Source: Phytophthora sp. 'mugwort' (taxonomy: Eukaryota > Oomycota > Peronosporomycetes > Peronosporales > Peronosporaceae). From it: a stretch of 64,000 bases of DNA. The DNA is taken from assembly GCA_033558025.1 (NCBI GenBank), contig JAUCEF010000013.1, forward strand, positions 4,519,001-4,583,000, given 5' to 3'. How positions within the stretch are numbered: position 1 is the stretch's first letter; every line of letters starts with the position of its first letter. The notes under the pieces were generated by a model. The model was not told where the DNA came from and made no database searches. It saw only the letters and a program-made list of their open reading frames with translations. The position numbers and the translations under genes were made by a program. Positions 43,601-52,526 of the stretch are shown in pieces.

Positions 43601-46285
43601 GACGGCGGCGGGATAAATGCCGCGGAAACCACGGCGCACTTGTGGGATTGTGACCCGAACAACCAAAACCAATGGTTCGTGTGGGATGAAAACACCATGA
43701 TGCTCCGCAACCCGGCCAAGCATAACCTGTGCTTCGACGATGGTGGCGGCATGACGCCGCGTGCGAGTCAATACTGGCTCTGGACTTGCGACAATAACAA
43801 TCCGAACCAGCACTTTGAGGTCATCTCCGCTGCCTGGATGATGGAGGAGAAGATCAAGGCGAAGATTGCGGCAGGAGCTTCAGCGGTCGACATTCTCGCC
43901 ACGGGACAGGACGTCATGCTCCGTGTCCGTGGGAAGGCCAACCTGTGCGTGGACGACGGTGGCGGTCGTTCGAGCGGCGAGACCAAGTTTGTCAACCAGC
44001 CTTGCAACCCGGACAGCCCCAATCAAATCTTCTCGTATAATTCCATGACGCACCAGTTCAGCAGTGTCAATAAACCCGGCATGTGTATGGACGACGGCGG
44101 TGCGTGGAACGCGGCCGGGTCTCAGGCCCATCTGTGGCAGTGCGATCCTAACAATCAGAACCAATGGTTCGTCATGGATGAAGAAACGTTGATGCTGCAC
44201 AACCCAGTCAAGGACAATTTGTGCTTTGACGACGGCGGTGGCATTGGTCCAGGCCAGACTCAGTACGTCATGTGGTTCTGCAACGAAGACAACCCGAACC
44301 AACACTTCGAAGTGCTGCCACGTGCTGCGATGGTCGAAGAAAAGAGGAAGAAACTCGTCGCTGCTGGTGTGGATGATGACGTGGATCTCCTTTATTCAGG
44401 CCAGCAGCTCATGCTTCGTGTCCGTGGCAAGAACAATCTCTGTGTCGATGACGGCGGCGGCCACTCGAACGGGGAGACCAAGTTCATGAACCAGCCGTGC
44501 GACCCAAAGAGTCCGAACCAGATCTTCACCTACGACCCCTCAACGCATCAATTCCGAAGCGTTAACAAGCCTGGTCTGTGTATGGATGACGGTGGTGGTT
44601 GGAGTGCTGCTCAAACTACAGCGCACCTATGGGATTGCGACCGGAACAACCAGAACCAATGGTTTATTCTGGATGAAGACAACATGATGCTTCGTAACCC
44701 AGCCAAAGACAACTTGTGCTTTGACGACGGCGGCGGCTCGACACCAGCCGAGACCAAGTTCTGGCTCTGGACGTGCGACGTTAACAACCCGAACCAACAC
44801 TTTGATATTATTTCTCCAGCATCAATCGACACAGGAGTAGGTCCGAACCCGTACCGTCTTGGTGCCGAGTACTTGGAGCTGCTCCGTTCGAGTCAACAAG
44901 TGTTGATTCGTTCCCGTGGAAAGCCCAATTTGTGCTTGGACGACGGGGGAGGCCACTCGAATGCTGAGACCAAGTTTGTGTACGAGCCTTGCGACCCTAA
45001 CAGTCCCAACCAAATCTTCTCATACGACATCAACACCCGCGAGTTCCGAAGTGTACACAAGGAAGGTTTATGCTTCGACGACGGCGGTGGTTGGTCGGCT
45101 GGAGACACAACGGCTCATCTGTGGCAATGTGACTCGAGCAACATGAACCAGTGGTTCGTGCTGGATCCCGATACTCTGATGTTGCACAACCCCGCAAAGC
45201 CCGATCTGTGCGTCGACGGAGGGGTCGTGATGCCCGGACAGGCAAATTTTATCCTTTGGTACTGCAACATCGACAACCCGAACCAGCAGTTTGAGATCCT
45301 CTCGCGTGGCGCGTTGCTGGGGACGGGGGCGATGCCCGCACCGCCTCTTGTCATGATCGAGGGTCCGTGGGGAGATTTGGATGGCGACGACTTCCCAGGA
45401 CTACCTGGCCCCATTGAAATCGACCAGGCACCGCAACCAATTGGCAAGAACAGTGGCTACTACTTCCCTTACGGAGATACCGACGTGGAACCGCCGACGG
45501 GACTCTGGCAAGAGGACGCATCGGCTGGGAACGAGGATGAAGTCGATACTCGTTTCAATCCGAATGAGATCGAGCTGCCGGTCCACGAGGACATTAACGT
45601 GGCTCCCGATGTCCCCGTTGTTCCAAAGGCTGATATGCCTCTTGCACAATATGGAGACGGAGACTGGAACCTGCTCGCGCCGTCAAACGATACCATCTCG
45701 ATCGTCAACACTGACAAGTCACCGGCCATCTCAGCGTCTGAGATCTTTGACTATTTGCAGACGCTCATGAACCGCGCGACTACGACGTACCAGGTTATGA
45801 TGTACCGTAACAAGCGCACATACCAGTGCGCGAGTGCGGGTCTGCTCAAGCTGGGGAAGGACGCGGTGACAGAAGACGAGTATCACGTGCTCGTGCAGTG
45901 GATGTATGACCATTGTGCAGCTGGAGCGACCGACGTCGTGCCGGACGCCAACCCGTCGCCGGCGCTCACGGACGACCAAGTCAAGTCGGCCGACGTGGCG
46001 CCTCTTGTCAATGACACGGACGTGAACCGTCAATTCATGACGAAACTCGACTTTTACTATGAGATTAAGAGCCACTACGCTCCGAAGGACGCAGCGCTCG
46101 TGGGTGATGCTGCGGTCGCGGATCTGCGTGCGGATGAGACGGCGACTCTGGAGAAGAAACTCGTGAGCTGCATTGAGGAAGCAGCGGAACGTTACGGCTA
46201 TGACCAAGACGGCACGCCGGATGACTCGACGGATCACCTGAAGGATGCCATCGCTTGGGTCGATGGCACGTGCATGGTCTCGTAA
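40679..46285 (+). CDS. Giant signal-anchored protein with nine ricin-B-like beta-trefoil modules
   Basis: Uninterrupted 1868-residue frame, ATG at 40679. Residues ~36-60 (KKLVLATAGTALCVGSAVAMYQGW) form one hydrophobic span behind two lysines, so a signal anchor or uncleaved signal is likely. Nine modules of 159-165 residues follow (~100-1541). Each has three ~50-residue subrepeats: LC(V/M/L)DDGGG...PCxPxSPNQxFxY, then LCxDDGGxWNAAG...CDPNNQNQWF, then LCFDDGGG...CDxNNPNQHFE. The three NQxF/W ends and one Cys pair per subrepeat match the QxW beta-trefoil (ricin-B/CBM13) fold, which generally binds sugars. A Pro/Asp-rich linker (~1545-1680) and a ~185-residue C-terminal domain with four cysteines (YQCASAGLLK, DHCAAG, LVSCIEEA, DGTCMVS) finish it. 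The role is unknown; a surface or vesicle glycan-binding protein is my inference. There is no catalytic domain. Confidence 0.85.
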   Translation: MSLLSYGSDPACIKVEGVDAAATDGIPVPTRSASTKWKKLVLATAGTALCVGSAVAMYQGWSSYADKARIAAERASRPNGMFLETQIASDVLSDVSLFTAGKEIMLRVRGKANLCVDDGGGWAAGTSQFTNKPCNPSSPNQIFKYNAGTKEIESVYKQGLCMDDGGSWNAAGSKAHLWYCDRNNQNQWFVMDPTTLMLKSPVKNNLCFDDGGGLTAGSTKYVMWHCDNNNANQHFEVLSRAAMAEEKRQKVGTTMYDLMVSGKEIMLRVRGKNMCVDDGGSWWAATTKFVDMPCNPDSPNQAFKYNIKTGELESVAKPGLCLDDGGSWNAAGTKAHLWYCDINNQNQWFDMDETTLMLKNPVKDNLCLDDGGGLMAGATRFIMWYCDNNNPNQHFEVVLRETLRVEKLQTGPTPYDLLLSGDEIMFRVKGKKNLCVDDGGGWGAAVTKFVNMPCNPDSPNQIFKYDVRTLEFQNVNKPGLCIDDGGSWDPAGSTAHLWYCDPNNQNQWLVLDESTLMLRNPMKANLCFDDGGGTGPGATKFVMWHCDVNNANQRFEILSRARMSEEKKKSVGSSPYDILASGQEIMLRVRGKNNLCVDDGGGWGAAVTKFVDQPCDPDSPNQVFKYSVKTREFENVNKPGLCIDDGGSWNAAGTTAHLWYCDPNNQNQWFVLDEDTLMLHNPMKSNLCFDDGGGTTAGATQFVMWWCSNDNPNQHFEIMPRATLAEERRQKRIAAGIDDDLDLLNSGQKIMIRIRGKDNLCMDDGGGRWNGATKVNNQPCDPSSPNQVYTYDAKTRQFKSANKPNLCVDDGGAWNAAGSQAHLWDCDPNNQNQWFVLDEETMMLRNPAKPNLCFDDGGGSRAAETRYIMWHCDNNNPNQHFEILSHAKMEEQKKQRLIGAGLDDEVDLLTSGQQIMLRVRGKNNLCVDDGGGQWNGATKFVDQKCNPSSPNQLFTYDANTRQFRSVGKPGLCMDDGGGINAAETTAHLWDCDPNNQNQWFVWDENTMMLRNPAKHNLCFDDGGGMTPRASQYWLWTCDNNNPNQHFEVISAAWMMEEKIKAKIAAGASAVDILATGQDVMLRVRGKANLCVDDGGGRSSGETKFVNQPCNPDSPNQIFSYNSMTHQFSSVNKPGMCMDDGGAWNAAGSQAHLWQCDPNNQNQWFVMDEETLMLHNPVKDNLCFDDGGGIGPGQTQYVMWFCNEDNPNQHFEVLPRAAMVEEKRKKLVAAGVDDDVDLLYSGQQLMLRVRGKNNLCVDDGGGHSNGETKFMNQPCDPKSPNQIFTYDPSTHQFRSVNKPGLCMDDGGGWSAAQTTAHLWDCDRNNQNQWFILDEDNMMLRNPAKDNLCFDDGGGSTPAETKFWLWTCDVNNPNQHFDIISPASIDTGVGPNPYRLGAEYLELLRSSQQVLIRSRGKPNLCLDDGGGHSNAETKFVYEPCDPNSPNQIFSYDINTREFRSVHKEGLCFDDGGGWSAGDTTAHLWQCDSSNMNQWFVLDPDTLMLHNPAKPDLCVDGGVVMPGQANFILWYCNIDNPNQQFEILSRGALLGTGAMPAPPLVMIEGPWGDLDGDDFPGLPGPIEIDQAPQPIGKNSGYYFPYGDTDVEPPTGLWQEDASAGNEDEVDTRFNPNEIELPVHEDINVAPDVPVVPKADMPLAQYGDGDWNLLAPSNDTISIVNTDKSPAISASEIFDYLQTLMNRATTTYQVMMYRNKRTYQCASAGLLKLGKDAVTEDEYHVLVQWMYDHCAAGATDVVPDANPSPALTDDQVKSADVAPLVNDTDVNRQFMTKLDFYYEIKSHYAPKDAALVGDAAVADLRADETATLEKKLVSCIEEAAERYGYDQDGTPDDSTDHLKDAIAWVDGTCMVS
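40979..45300 (+). repeat. Nine in-frame coding repeats of 477-495 bp
   Basis: The anchor (I/V)(M/L)(L/F/I)R at the head of each module occurs at 40988, 41471, 41948, 42431, 42926, 43421, 43913, 44408 and 44900. Spacing is 477-483 bases for modules 1-4 and 492-495 from module 4 on. Modules 1-4 share a WxAxxTxF type of first loop; modules 5-9 share an (N/S)(G/A)(A/E)TK type. Synonymous codons differ widely between modules, so the duplications are old while the protein motif has been kept. Confidence 0.9.
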
Positions 46286-46434
46286 TACGTGGATATAAGC
46301 CTAGTATTCCAAGCGACACGTCGGACGGAACTAACATGTCGAGTGTGGAGCTTGAAATTGTGGTAGGGCCTCTTAGTTGCGTCTTTTTCAAATTGCTTTT
46401 TTTCATCTATTGTTTCTTTTCTTTATCGTCTCTC

Positions 46435-46440
46435 AATAAA
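46435..46440 (+). other. Likely polyadenylation signal of the nine-trefoil gene
   Basis: AATAAA about 150 bases after the stop codon, following a T-rich stretch. It is the only copy of the canonical hexamer in this short intergenic gap. Confidence 0.4.
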
Positions 46441-46509
46441 ACAGCGTTGGTCCTTGTCAATCCTTCAAAACTATTGATTTAGTCAGGTTTCCCATCTGCA
46501 TAATTGAAG

Positions 46510-46890
46510 ATGCTGCGTCTCCAGTGTTTAATGAAGTTAGGAGAAGAAGTTCGCGTTGTTTCCATCGAGATATCACCAGATCAACGCATCGCTGAATTGC
46601 AAGATTGTCTTGGTGAGAAACTGGACGCAACGGAGTGTCACCCGAAGCCGGACACCGTCATGACACTCTACCATCTGCAGCATCAGCGTCTCACTTATCG
46701 TCAGGACTCAACGACCAACGACGAAATGTTGTTCCTTGATGGTATCAAGATCTCCGGAGTGGATGCAGTCAGCAGTACCGTACTTCAAAGTGCAACGCAG
46801 CTTGTGCCCTGGGCCCTGGTGAGTTGGTACTTCCACGATCAGCACTTCATCTTCCCCGACGCCATCGACGTCGTCGCGGTCTGGACATAG
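46510..46890 (+). CDS. Small ORF with a possible Crinkler-like (ubiquitin-fold) header
   Basis: 126 residues from the ATG at 46510; an in-frame TTG lies two codons before. It begins MLRLQCLMKLGEEVRVVSIE, followed by ISPDQRIAELQDCLGEKL and VMTLYHLQHQ, and ends FPDAIDVVAVWT. The order (short beta strand, IxI-type strand, helix with LxxxL, LxLY-like strand, final VVxV-like strand) recalls the ubiquitin-like header of oomycete Crinkler (CRN) proteins. However, the LFLAK and HVLVVVP motifs are not clearly present and no effector domain follows. It could also be an unrelated hypothetical protein. It is squeezed between the nine-trefoil gene and its broken paralogue on the same strand. Confidence 0.45.
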   Translation: MLRLQCLMKLGEEVRVVSIEISPDQRIAELQDCLGEKLDATECHPKPDTVMTLYHLQHQRLTYRQDSTTNDEMLFLDGIKISGVDAVSSTVLQSATQLVPWALVSWYFHDQHFIFPDAIDVVAVWT

Positions 46891-47185
46891 CCGCACAGCG
46901 GGTTGGTATCTGTACTACGGGTAGTATTAAGAGCCCATTCAATTCAAGTTGCTAATACAGGGCGACATCTTTCACTGTAGCCGCGACCCGTAGTCGACGC
47001 CCTTTGCTTGGTAACTTGCCAACCGCACGATCCAGAGCAGTGGCGCACGTGCGGTTCCCATTGCCCGGGGACGGTCACTCCATCGAGAAAGATCGCATTC
47101 TCCACTGAGGTAAAGTCGCCCCCTCAGTAGACTCAGTTGCAAACCTTCCCTGCTGTAGCGATCGCGTTCGAATCCGTAAATTGTC

Positions 47186-49642
47186 ATGCCAGTCATGTAT
47201 GGCAGCGACAATCCCGACTGTGTGAGGGTCGACCACGTCGATGGTGCCTTTCCTGCTCACTCGTCAAGTTCAATGTGGAAGAAATCCTTACTGACCACTG
47301 CTTTGTGTCTGGGTGAAGCCCTCGTCATGTTCGAAAGCGGAGCCAATCCTTTCAGTGCGTCGCCGTTGACTGCGACGAATCTGGCGAGTGCCGCGACGAT
47401 GATAACGGACTACACCACCCTAATGTCTGGCAAGGAAGTTCTGCTCCGAATCAAAGGCAAGAAAGCCAACTTGTGCGCGGACGACGCAGGCAGCACCAAA
47501 GCTGATGATTCGTACATCACTGGCCAGCCATGTGACCCAAGCAACCGGAACCAGCATTTCATCTATGACAGCACGACGTACCAGTTCAAGAGCGGTAAGA
47601 AGAACAACTTATGCATGGACGACGGCGGTGGGTGGGCGAGTTTCACATGGCTGCGCATGTCGAAATGCAACTCGAAAAGTGAAGACCACCGCTTCAAGTA
47701 CGACTCTCGTACGCTCCAGTTCAAGAACCCTTCAAAGGGGGGCTACTGCATGGATGACCGAGGCGGTGATTCCGCCGGTGCTTCTCACTATACGATCTGG
47801 AGCCGCAGCAATAGGAAGGAGAACCAGCGCTTTGAAGTCTTGTCTCAAGCTTCGCTTGTAGAGGAGAGCAAACGAAGATCTTCGGTGCAGTCACTAATGG
47901 GGAAAATTTATCCTCCGCATCGCTGGAAAGGATGGTCTGTGTGTATCCGGCGACGGAACGACAACAGCTTCCACCTCCTTCAGCCCGGCAGTTTGTGATA
48001 AGCAGAGCAAACACCAACTCTTCTCGTATGATGCGTCGACTAAACGCATAAAGATTGCGAAAAAGCGGGACTATGTCTTAATGACGGCGGCAGCACCAAG
48101 GCAGCTAAGACCGATGTTCGTCTCGCAACCTGCTCGACGACGAGTAAAGATCAGTCGTTCACTTATGATCCAGCTACGTTAATGTTCAGCCAGCCAAAAA
48201 AAAAACAGGCCTCTGTCTGGACGACGACAGCGGTAAGTGGTTGACTGCACCGAAGCTGATCTTGAAGGAATGCGATGCGTACAGCAAGCACCAACACTTC
48301 GAGTATGTGTTGCAAACCGAACCTGTCACTGCTTCTATGCCCCATACGATAGGGATTTCTGCCTCCGAGACGGCAAATTAAAAAAAAAAATTCAGCTACA
48401 GTCTCGGAGACTGACACCGTGACTAGTGTGTACTCGGCTTCTGCGCCTGTGGCCAGTGCTTCATATGAAACATCAAATGTGTTAACGCCGTCACAGGAAG
48501 AAACACAAACTGCGTACCAGCCAGAGATTTATGAGCAAAGAGAAGTCACAACCTCCGCCACTCAGACCGACACAAGCGCGACGCATGAGGGCGAGACGAC
48601 CACACCGGTATGATCGAGCCTGGTATGTCTATGCCCGAGGAGAGCTACATGACCACAACAACTGAGCCTAGTATGACCAACCACGTTGGCAAAGTGACCA
48701 ATACTGGTATGATCCAGCCTGATATGTCTATGCCCGTCGAGGCGGGTATGACCAAACAGGAGGTCGATATGATCAATACCGGTATGATCGAGGAGCCTGG
48801 GATGTCCATGCCAAGTAGAGCTACAAGACCACGTCAGCAAGTGAGCCCACTTTGATCGAACACCCCGGTATTGGGCTTACCTCAAGAAGGCGATATGATG
48901 GCAACAATTGCGACGGGACCCGACATTATGGAGATGCCTATGATACCCGAAGAGAGTGAGACGATGACGACGTCGACAATTACACCAGTCGATGCCTCCG
49001 TTGACTTCGTGGGCCAGGGTTGGATCTGCTCGCACCGTCCGAAAGTACACTCGCTCACGTTGATTCCGACGATTCCCCTATTGTCCCTGTCGCTAGCATT
49101 TTCCAGTACTTGCAAAATCTGAAAGACCATGCGGATCTGGAACATGAAGCGATGATGTAACGCTACAAGCGAACCTTCCGAGTGTGCGAGTGCTGGTCTG
49201 CAGAGGCTGGTCAAGGACTCAGTCACGATCGACGAGTACAAAAAGTGTTGGTTCGCTGGATGTACGAGCATTGTGCGGCGGGGAACACCAATGTCGAGAT
49301 ACCTCCCATCCCTCCACTTCCTGTTAGCGAGCTTAATAAGGCCGATCTGAAGCCTCTAATCGAAGATCCCGATGCGGACGTAAAGCGCCAATTCATGGCC
49401 AAGCTGGACTTCTCTATGAAATCAAAAACCACGTTGCGCAACAGAGTGAACAGTTTGCCGCCGATGTCGCTACAACCCACTTGTGCTCAGCAGAAACGAA
49501 GGACTTGGAGCACAAGCTGCTGGGCTGCATTAGCGATGCGTCCGAGAAATTCCGCTATCACGCCGATGGACCAGCATACGCGACAACCGACAACCTTAAG
49601 GCTGCCATTGCCTGGGTGGAAGACTCGTGCATGAAACCTTAA
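47186..49642 (+). pseudogene. Broken paralogue of the trefoil gene (two modules, repeat linker, C-terminal domain)
   Basis: ATG at 47186 opens MPVMYGSDNPDCVRVDHVDG, aligned with the start of the intact gene, and a hydrophobic span follows. Module 1 (47430-47850) reads LCADDAG, LCMDDGGGWAS, YCMDDRGG. Module 2 continues in another frame from about 47900: FILRIAGKDGLCVSGDG, then LCLNDGGST after a further shift, then LCLDDDSGKW. A Met/Thr/Glu-rich linker (48420-49010) also crosses frames. The C-terminal domain (49090-49642) needs several shifts: RWMYEHCAAGNTNV, VKRQFMAKLDF, and finally AAIAWVEDSCMKP before the stop. Frameshifts and an in-frame stop near 49158 make an intact product unlikely, though the first 270 residues (to 47998) remain open and could be made. 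Confidence 0.8.
48608..48820 (+). repeat. Met/Pro-rich tandem repeats in the linker of the broken paralogue
   Basis: Imperfect units with the core GMI(E/Q)PxMSMP followed by an acidic/Thr segment recur three times (near 48610, 48707, 48782). They are absent from the intact gene, whose linker is Pro/Asp-rich instead. Confidence 0.6.
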
Positions 49643-49856
49643 GCAAAGGGAGGCACAGATCGTCAAATCTTGAAGGCGATTGCTGGAATGTAGTCTTACT
49701 ATTCATCTTGGCCTTGACGTAGCGTCCCAGAAGATAATCATTTCAGAATCAATCAACTTTTATACGTAAGATCATCCACAGATTCGACTGAGCAAAGCTA
49801 GAGTCGTCGGAAACTTGCCATGACTCGACAGATTCCTTTCATTATGAGATCAACCA

Positions 49857-52526
49857 CTACACCGAGTCCCCAGAAGGGTTTCGTGGGAAAAGAGGGTTAT
49901 ACGGGGGCTGCTGCTGACCAGGATATTGGTAGTTGTACGCCTGCTGAGGTTGCGAGTTGCTACTTCCGAAGGGAGGGGGTGGAGCAGTCGATGTTGAGAC
50001 GTTCCCATACGGCTGGGGGTGCGGAGCACCTTGCGTTTGCTGGTACTGTGCATACGAATGCTGCTGCTGTTGTTGATGCTGCAACGGCGCATAATCGTAC
50101 GAAGGAGGGGCGGGCTGTTGATAGTACTGCGGAGTGCTGCCGGCTAACTGGCGAGCCAACGCTTCATCGCTAGCATTTGGGCCAGTACTGGCGCCGCGAA
50201 TTTGCATGTCATTCATCATTTTCTGCGCCAGAGCTGCATCCTCAACGTCGCGTTGCCGCATTTCTTCGTCAGCAGTCAAATTCATCTCCAGCTCGCGCTT
50301 TTCAAGCTCGCGCGCAGAGCAATGGTCTGCTACAGTTTGATGAAGCTGCGCGATCCGAACGCTCAGCTCGCCGTAGAACTTTGCACCTTCTTTTACGTGG
50401 GATTCGAGCTGCTCGAAAACGTCAACGGCATCGCTCAAATTCTGAAGGAACAGCTGGCGCTCATGCAACACGTGATCCGTCTCCTTCTTCGCTTCGAAAC
50501 GGGAGTTGGCTTGCACCAAATCAGCAAGCAGAGTCTGTTCTTCTTCACAAATTGTAGCGATTTTCCCCTCGAAGTGATCACTAAAGAACTTCTTCTCGGT
50601 TTCGAGGGCTGCACCTGCCGAGACTCCTTTTACTTTGTTCCCACTCAGCAATACAGGAAGCGCGCTAAATTTGTCGTAGGAACCCCTGAAGTCACGCAAC
50701 ACTTGGTCCTTTTCCTCGACAAGTTGCCCCAGTCGCAACAGCAACGATGAAACCTGCGCAATTTCTTGCTTGCAACTCGAATTTTCCTGTTGCAAGTCTG
50801 GCAGCTCTTGGTCCAAACTTGATTTGGACCGTGACAGTGCCTGCAACTTCTCTTGGTTGTCAACCAGCTTTTCTCGCACAATACCGTCCGACGTCTTGGC
50901 CTCTTTCACTAGACGGTAATACCGGTCAATATCCGCTCGAAAATTCTGGTTTAACGAGGACGACACGGGGCGCGCCCACTTCGTTTCGCCATAATTCTGT
51001 CGACAAACATTATCCTCAACCTCCTCTTGACTCAGACGCTGTTCAACCGCGTGCAACTTCTTCTCGGCATCATCAGACATCCTTTGGTTTTCTTGTAATT
51101 GCAGCTGAATAAACGCTGCAACAGGATTTTCTTTTGAGCCACCAGGCCCCATTGCAGCAGAGACCGTCGTCACCTTCACGTACTGAATACGCTGCCAAAT
51201 GGTATGTGGGATACCATTGTCGCTGGTCTTCTCCAAAGCTTCAATAGATGCGGGTAGTCCCATAGCATGAAGCTTGTCCTTGGCAGCTTCATTGCTCTTA
51301 GAAACCTTCTCTGCTGTTTGTTCCAAAATCGTTTTAATCTCTTGTTTAAAACCATCAGCACGATGCAACAGATCTTTGGGCACGAACTGCTCGAACAGAT
51401 CAACACTCCCCAGGTCTTGCTCCAGTTCCTCCGCTGTGAACGCCAACGGCTTAACCATCGCAGCCTTCCCCACAACCGGCAGCTCTGAGAACTTGGGCAC
51501 CTTCTCGAGATACACACTGGCGTTATCTTTCCTCGCTGCGTCCAGATGTTCACGCACCACGCGCTGCAACGCCTGCACAGACTGTAACAGCGACGGGGGT
51601 AGTTTATTCTGCGTCGCAACCTTGCACGCTTCGTTGCACTCCGCGTCCGCTGCTACGAGTCGCGTGATCTCTTCTCCGTATCCTTCCCCCCGTGCCAGCG
51701 CGGACGCCTTGGACGCCGTTCCTTGCCAATACTGCGTGGCAGCGCGCATACAATGCACTTGAAACTGCAGATGCACCTCCCACGACCTGTCAATGGCCCC
51801 CGCCAGTGCCGACGAGCGGCAGAAATCCAGCGCCGAGACGTAGTAGTCCAGTGCCTGGTGCACTAGCTTGGCCTTGATCGCGTCCTTCATCTGGTCTTTG
51901 ATCGCTTTCTCGTAGAAACAGGCTTGGGCTTGTGCCAGCATCAAGTACGTCAGCAGTCCCAGTCCTTCCGCGCTCATATCCGGCGTCCTCGCGCCCAACG
52001 TCTGCTCTACAATCTTGTCTTTAACCTCTGCGAAGGCCCCCGCGGCCCTCATGAAATGGTGACAGGCCGCCTTGAGCCCGTCGGCCGTGCTGCGGTCCGT
52101 CTGTACGCCCAGTTGGCTCTCGAGCGCGCCTGCATTGAACATGACGGCCGCTTTCTCGAAGGATATGCCCGTTTGCGTGCTCTTCTTGCGTGGACAGAAC
52201 GAGTCGTTCCATGTAAACTGCAGCTGAAGCGGCGTACGCGCAGCAGCACCCGAACCACTGGAGGCGTCGCCATCGCACGAGAAGCGCTGCGCCATCTTGT
52301 CCAGCTGCGCGTAGTAGCGCAGCAGCACGCGCCGCGAGATGGTCGAGGGCGTGCGCACGAGGTCCACATCCGTCTTGAGCTGCGCAAATTGGTCCAGGGC
52401 CGCCTGCTGCGCCTTCGTGTGCTGCGCGTCCCCCTCGGTCGCGTACTCGCGGCGTAAGAAGTCGCCCAACGAGCTGCGCAGTGAGGCCGCGGGCGTGTCG
52501 CTCAGCTTGAAGCCGATGCCCAGCAT
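49857..52526 (-). CDS. ALIX/Bro1-family ESCRT adaptor
   Basis: Single exon, 889 residues, ATG at 52526. The N-terminal BRO1 domain (~1-380) starts MLGIGFKLSDT and shows FTWNDSFCPRKKSTQTGISFEKAAVMFNAGALES and LGLLTYLMLAQAQACFYEKAI, the helices that bind ESCRT-III. A coiled V domain (~390-730) follows, with FEQFVPKDLLHRAD and PHTIWQRI-type segments. The tail (~770-889) is Pro/Gln/Tyr-rich, ending PPYNPLFPRNPSGDSV, and could bind ESCRT-I or other partners. ALIX-type proteins link cargo and ESCRT-I to ESCRT-III in vesicle budding, membrane repair and cytokinesis; in fungi they also act in pH signalling. Its 3' end converges on the broken trefoil paralogue 214 bases away. Confidence 0.93.
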   Translation of the reverse strand: MLGIGFKLSDTPAASLRSSLGDFLRREYATEGDAQHTKAQQAALDQFAQLKTDVDLVRTPSTISRRVLLRYYAQLDKMAQRFSCDGDASSGSGAAARTPLQLQFTWNDSFCPRKKSTQTGISFEKAAVMFNAGALESQLGVQTDRSTADGLKAACHHFMRAAGAFAEVKDKIVEQTLGARTPDMSAEGLGLLTYLMLAQAQACFYEKAIKDQMKDAIKAKLVHQALDYYVSALDFCRSSALAGAIDRSWEVHLQFQVHCMRAATQYWQGTASKASALARGEGYGEEITRLVAADAECNEACKVATQNKLPPSLLQSVQALQRVVREHLDAARKDNASVYLEKVPKFSELPVVGKAAMVKPLAFTAEELEQDLGSVDLFEQFVPKDLLHRADGFKQEIKTILEQTAEKVSKSNEAAKDKLHAMGLPASIEALEKTSDNGIPHTIWQRIQYVKVTTVSAAMGPGGSKENPVAAFIQLQLQENQRMSDDAEKKLHAVEQRLSQEEVEDNVCRQNYGETKWARPVSSSLNQNFRADIDRYYRLVKEAKTSDGIVREKLVDNQEKLQALSRSKSSLDQELPDLQQENSSCKQEIAQVSSLLLRLGQLVEEKDQVLRDFRGSYDKFSALPVLLSGNKVKGVSAGAALETEKKFFSDHFEGKIATICEEEQTLLADLVQANSRFEAKKETDHVLHERQLFLQNLSDAVDVFEQLESHVKEGAKFYGELSVRIAQLHQTVADHCSARELEKRELEMNLTADEEMRQRDVEDAALAQKMMNDMQIRGASTGPNASDEALARQLAGSTPQYYQQPAPPSYDYAPLQHQQQQQHSYAQYQQTQGAPHPQPYGNVSTSTAPPPPFGSSNSQPQQAYNYQYPGQQQPPYNPLFPRNPSGDSV

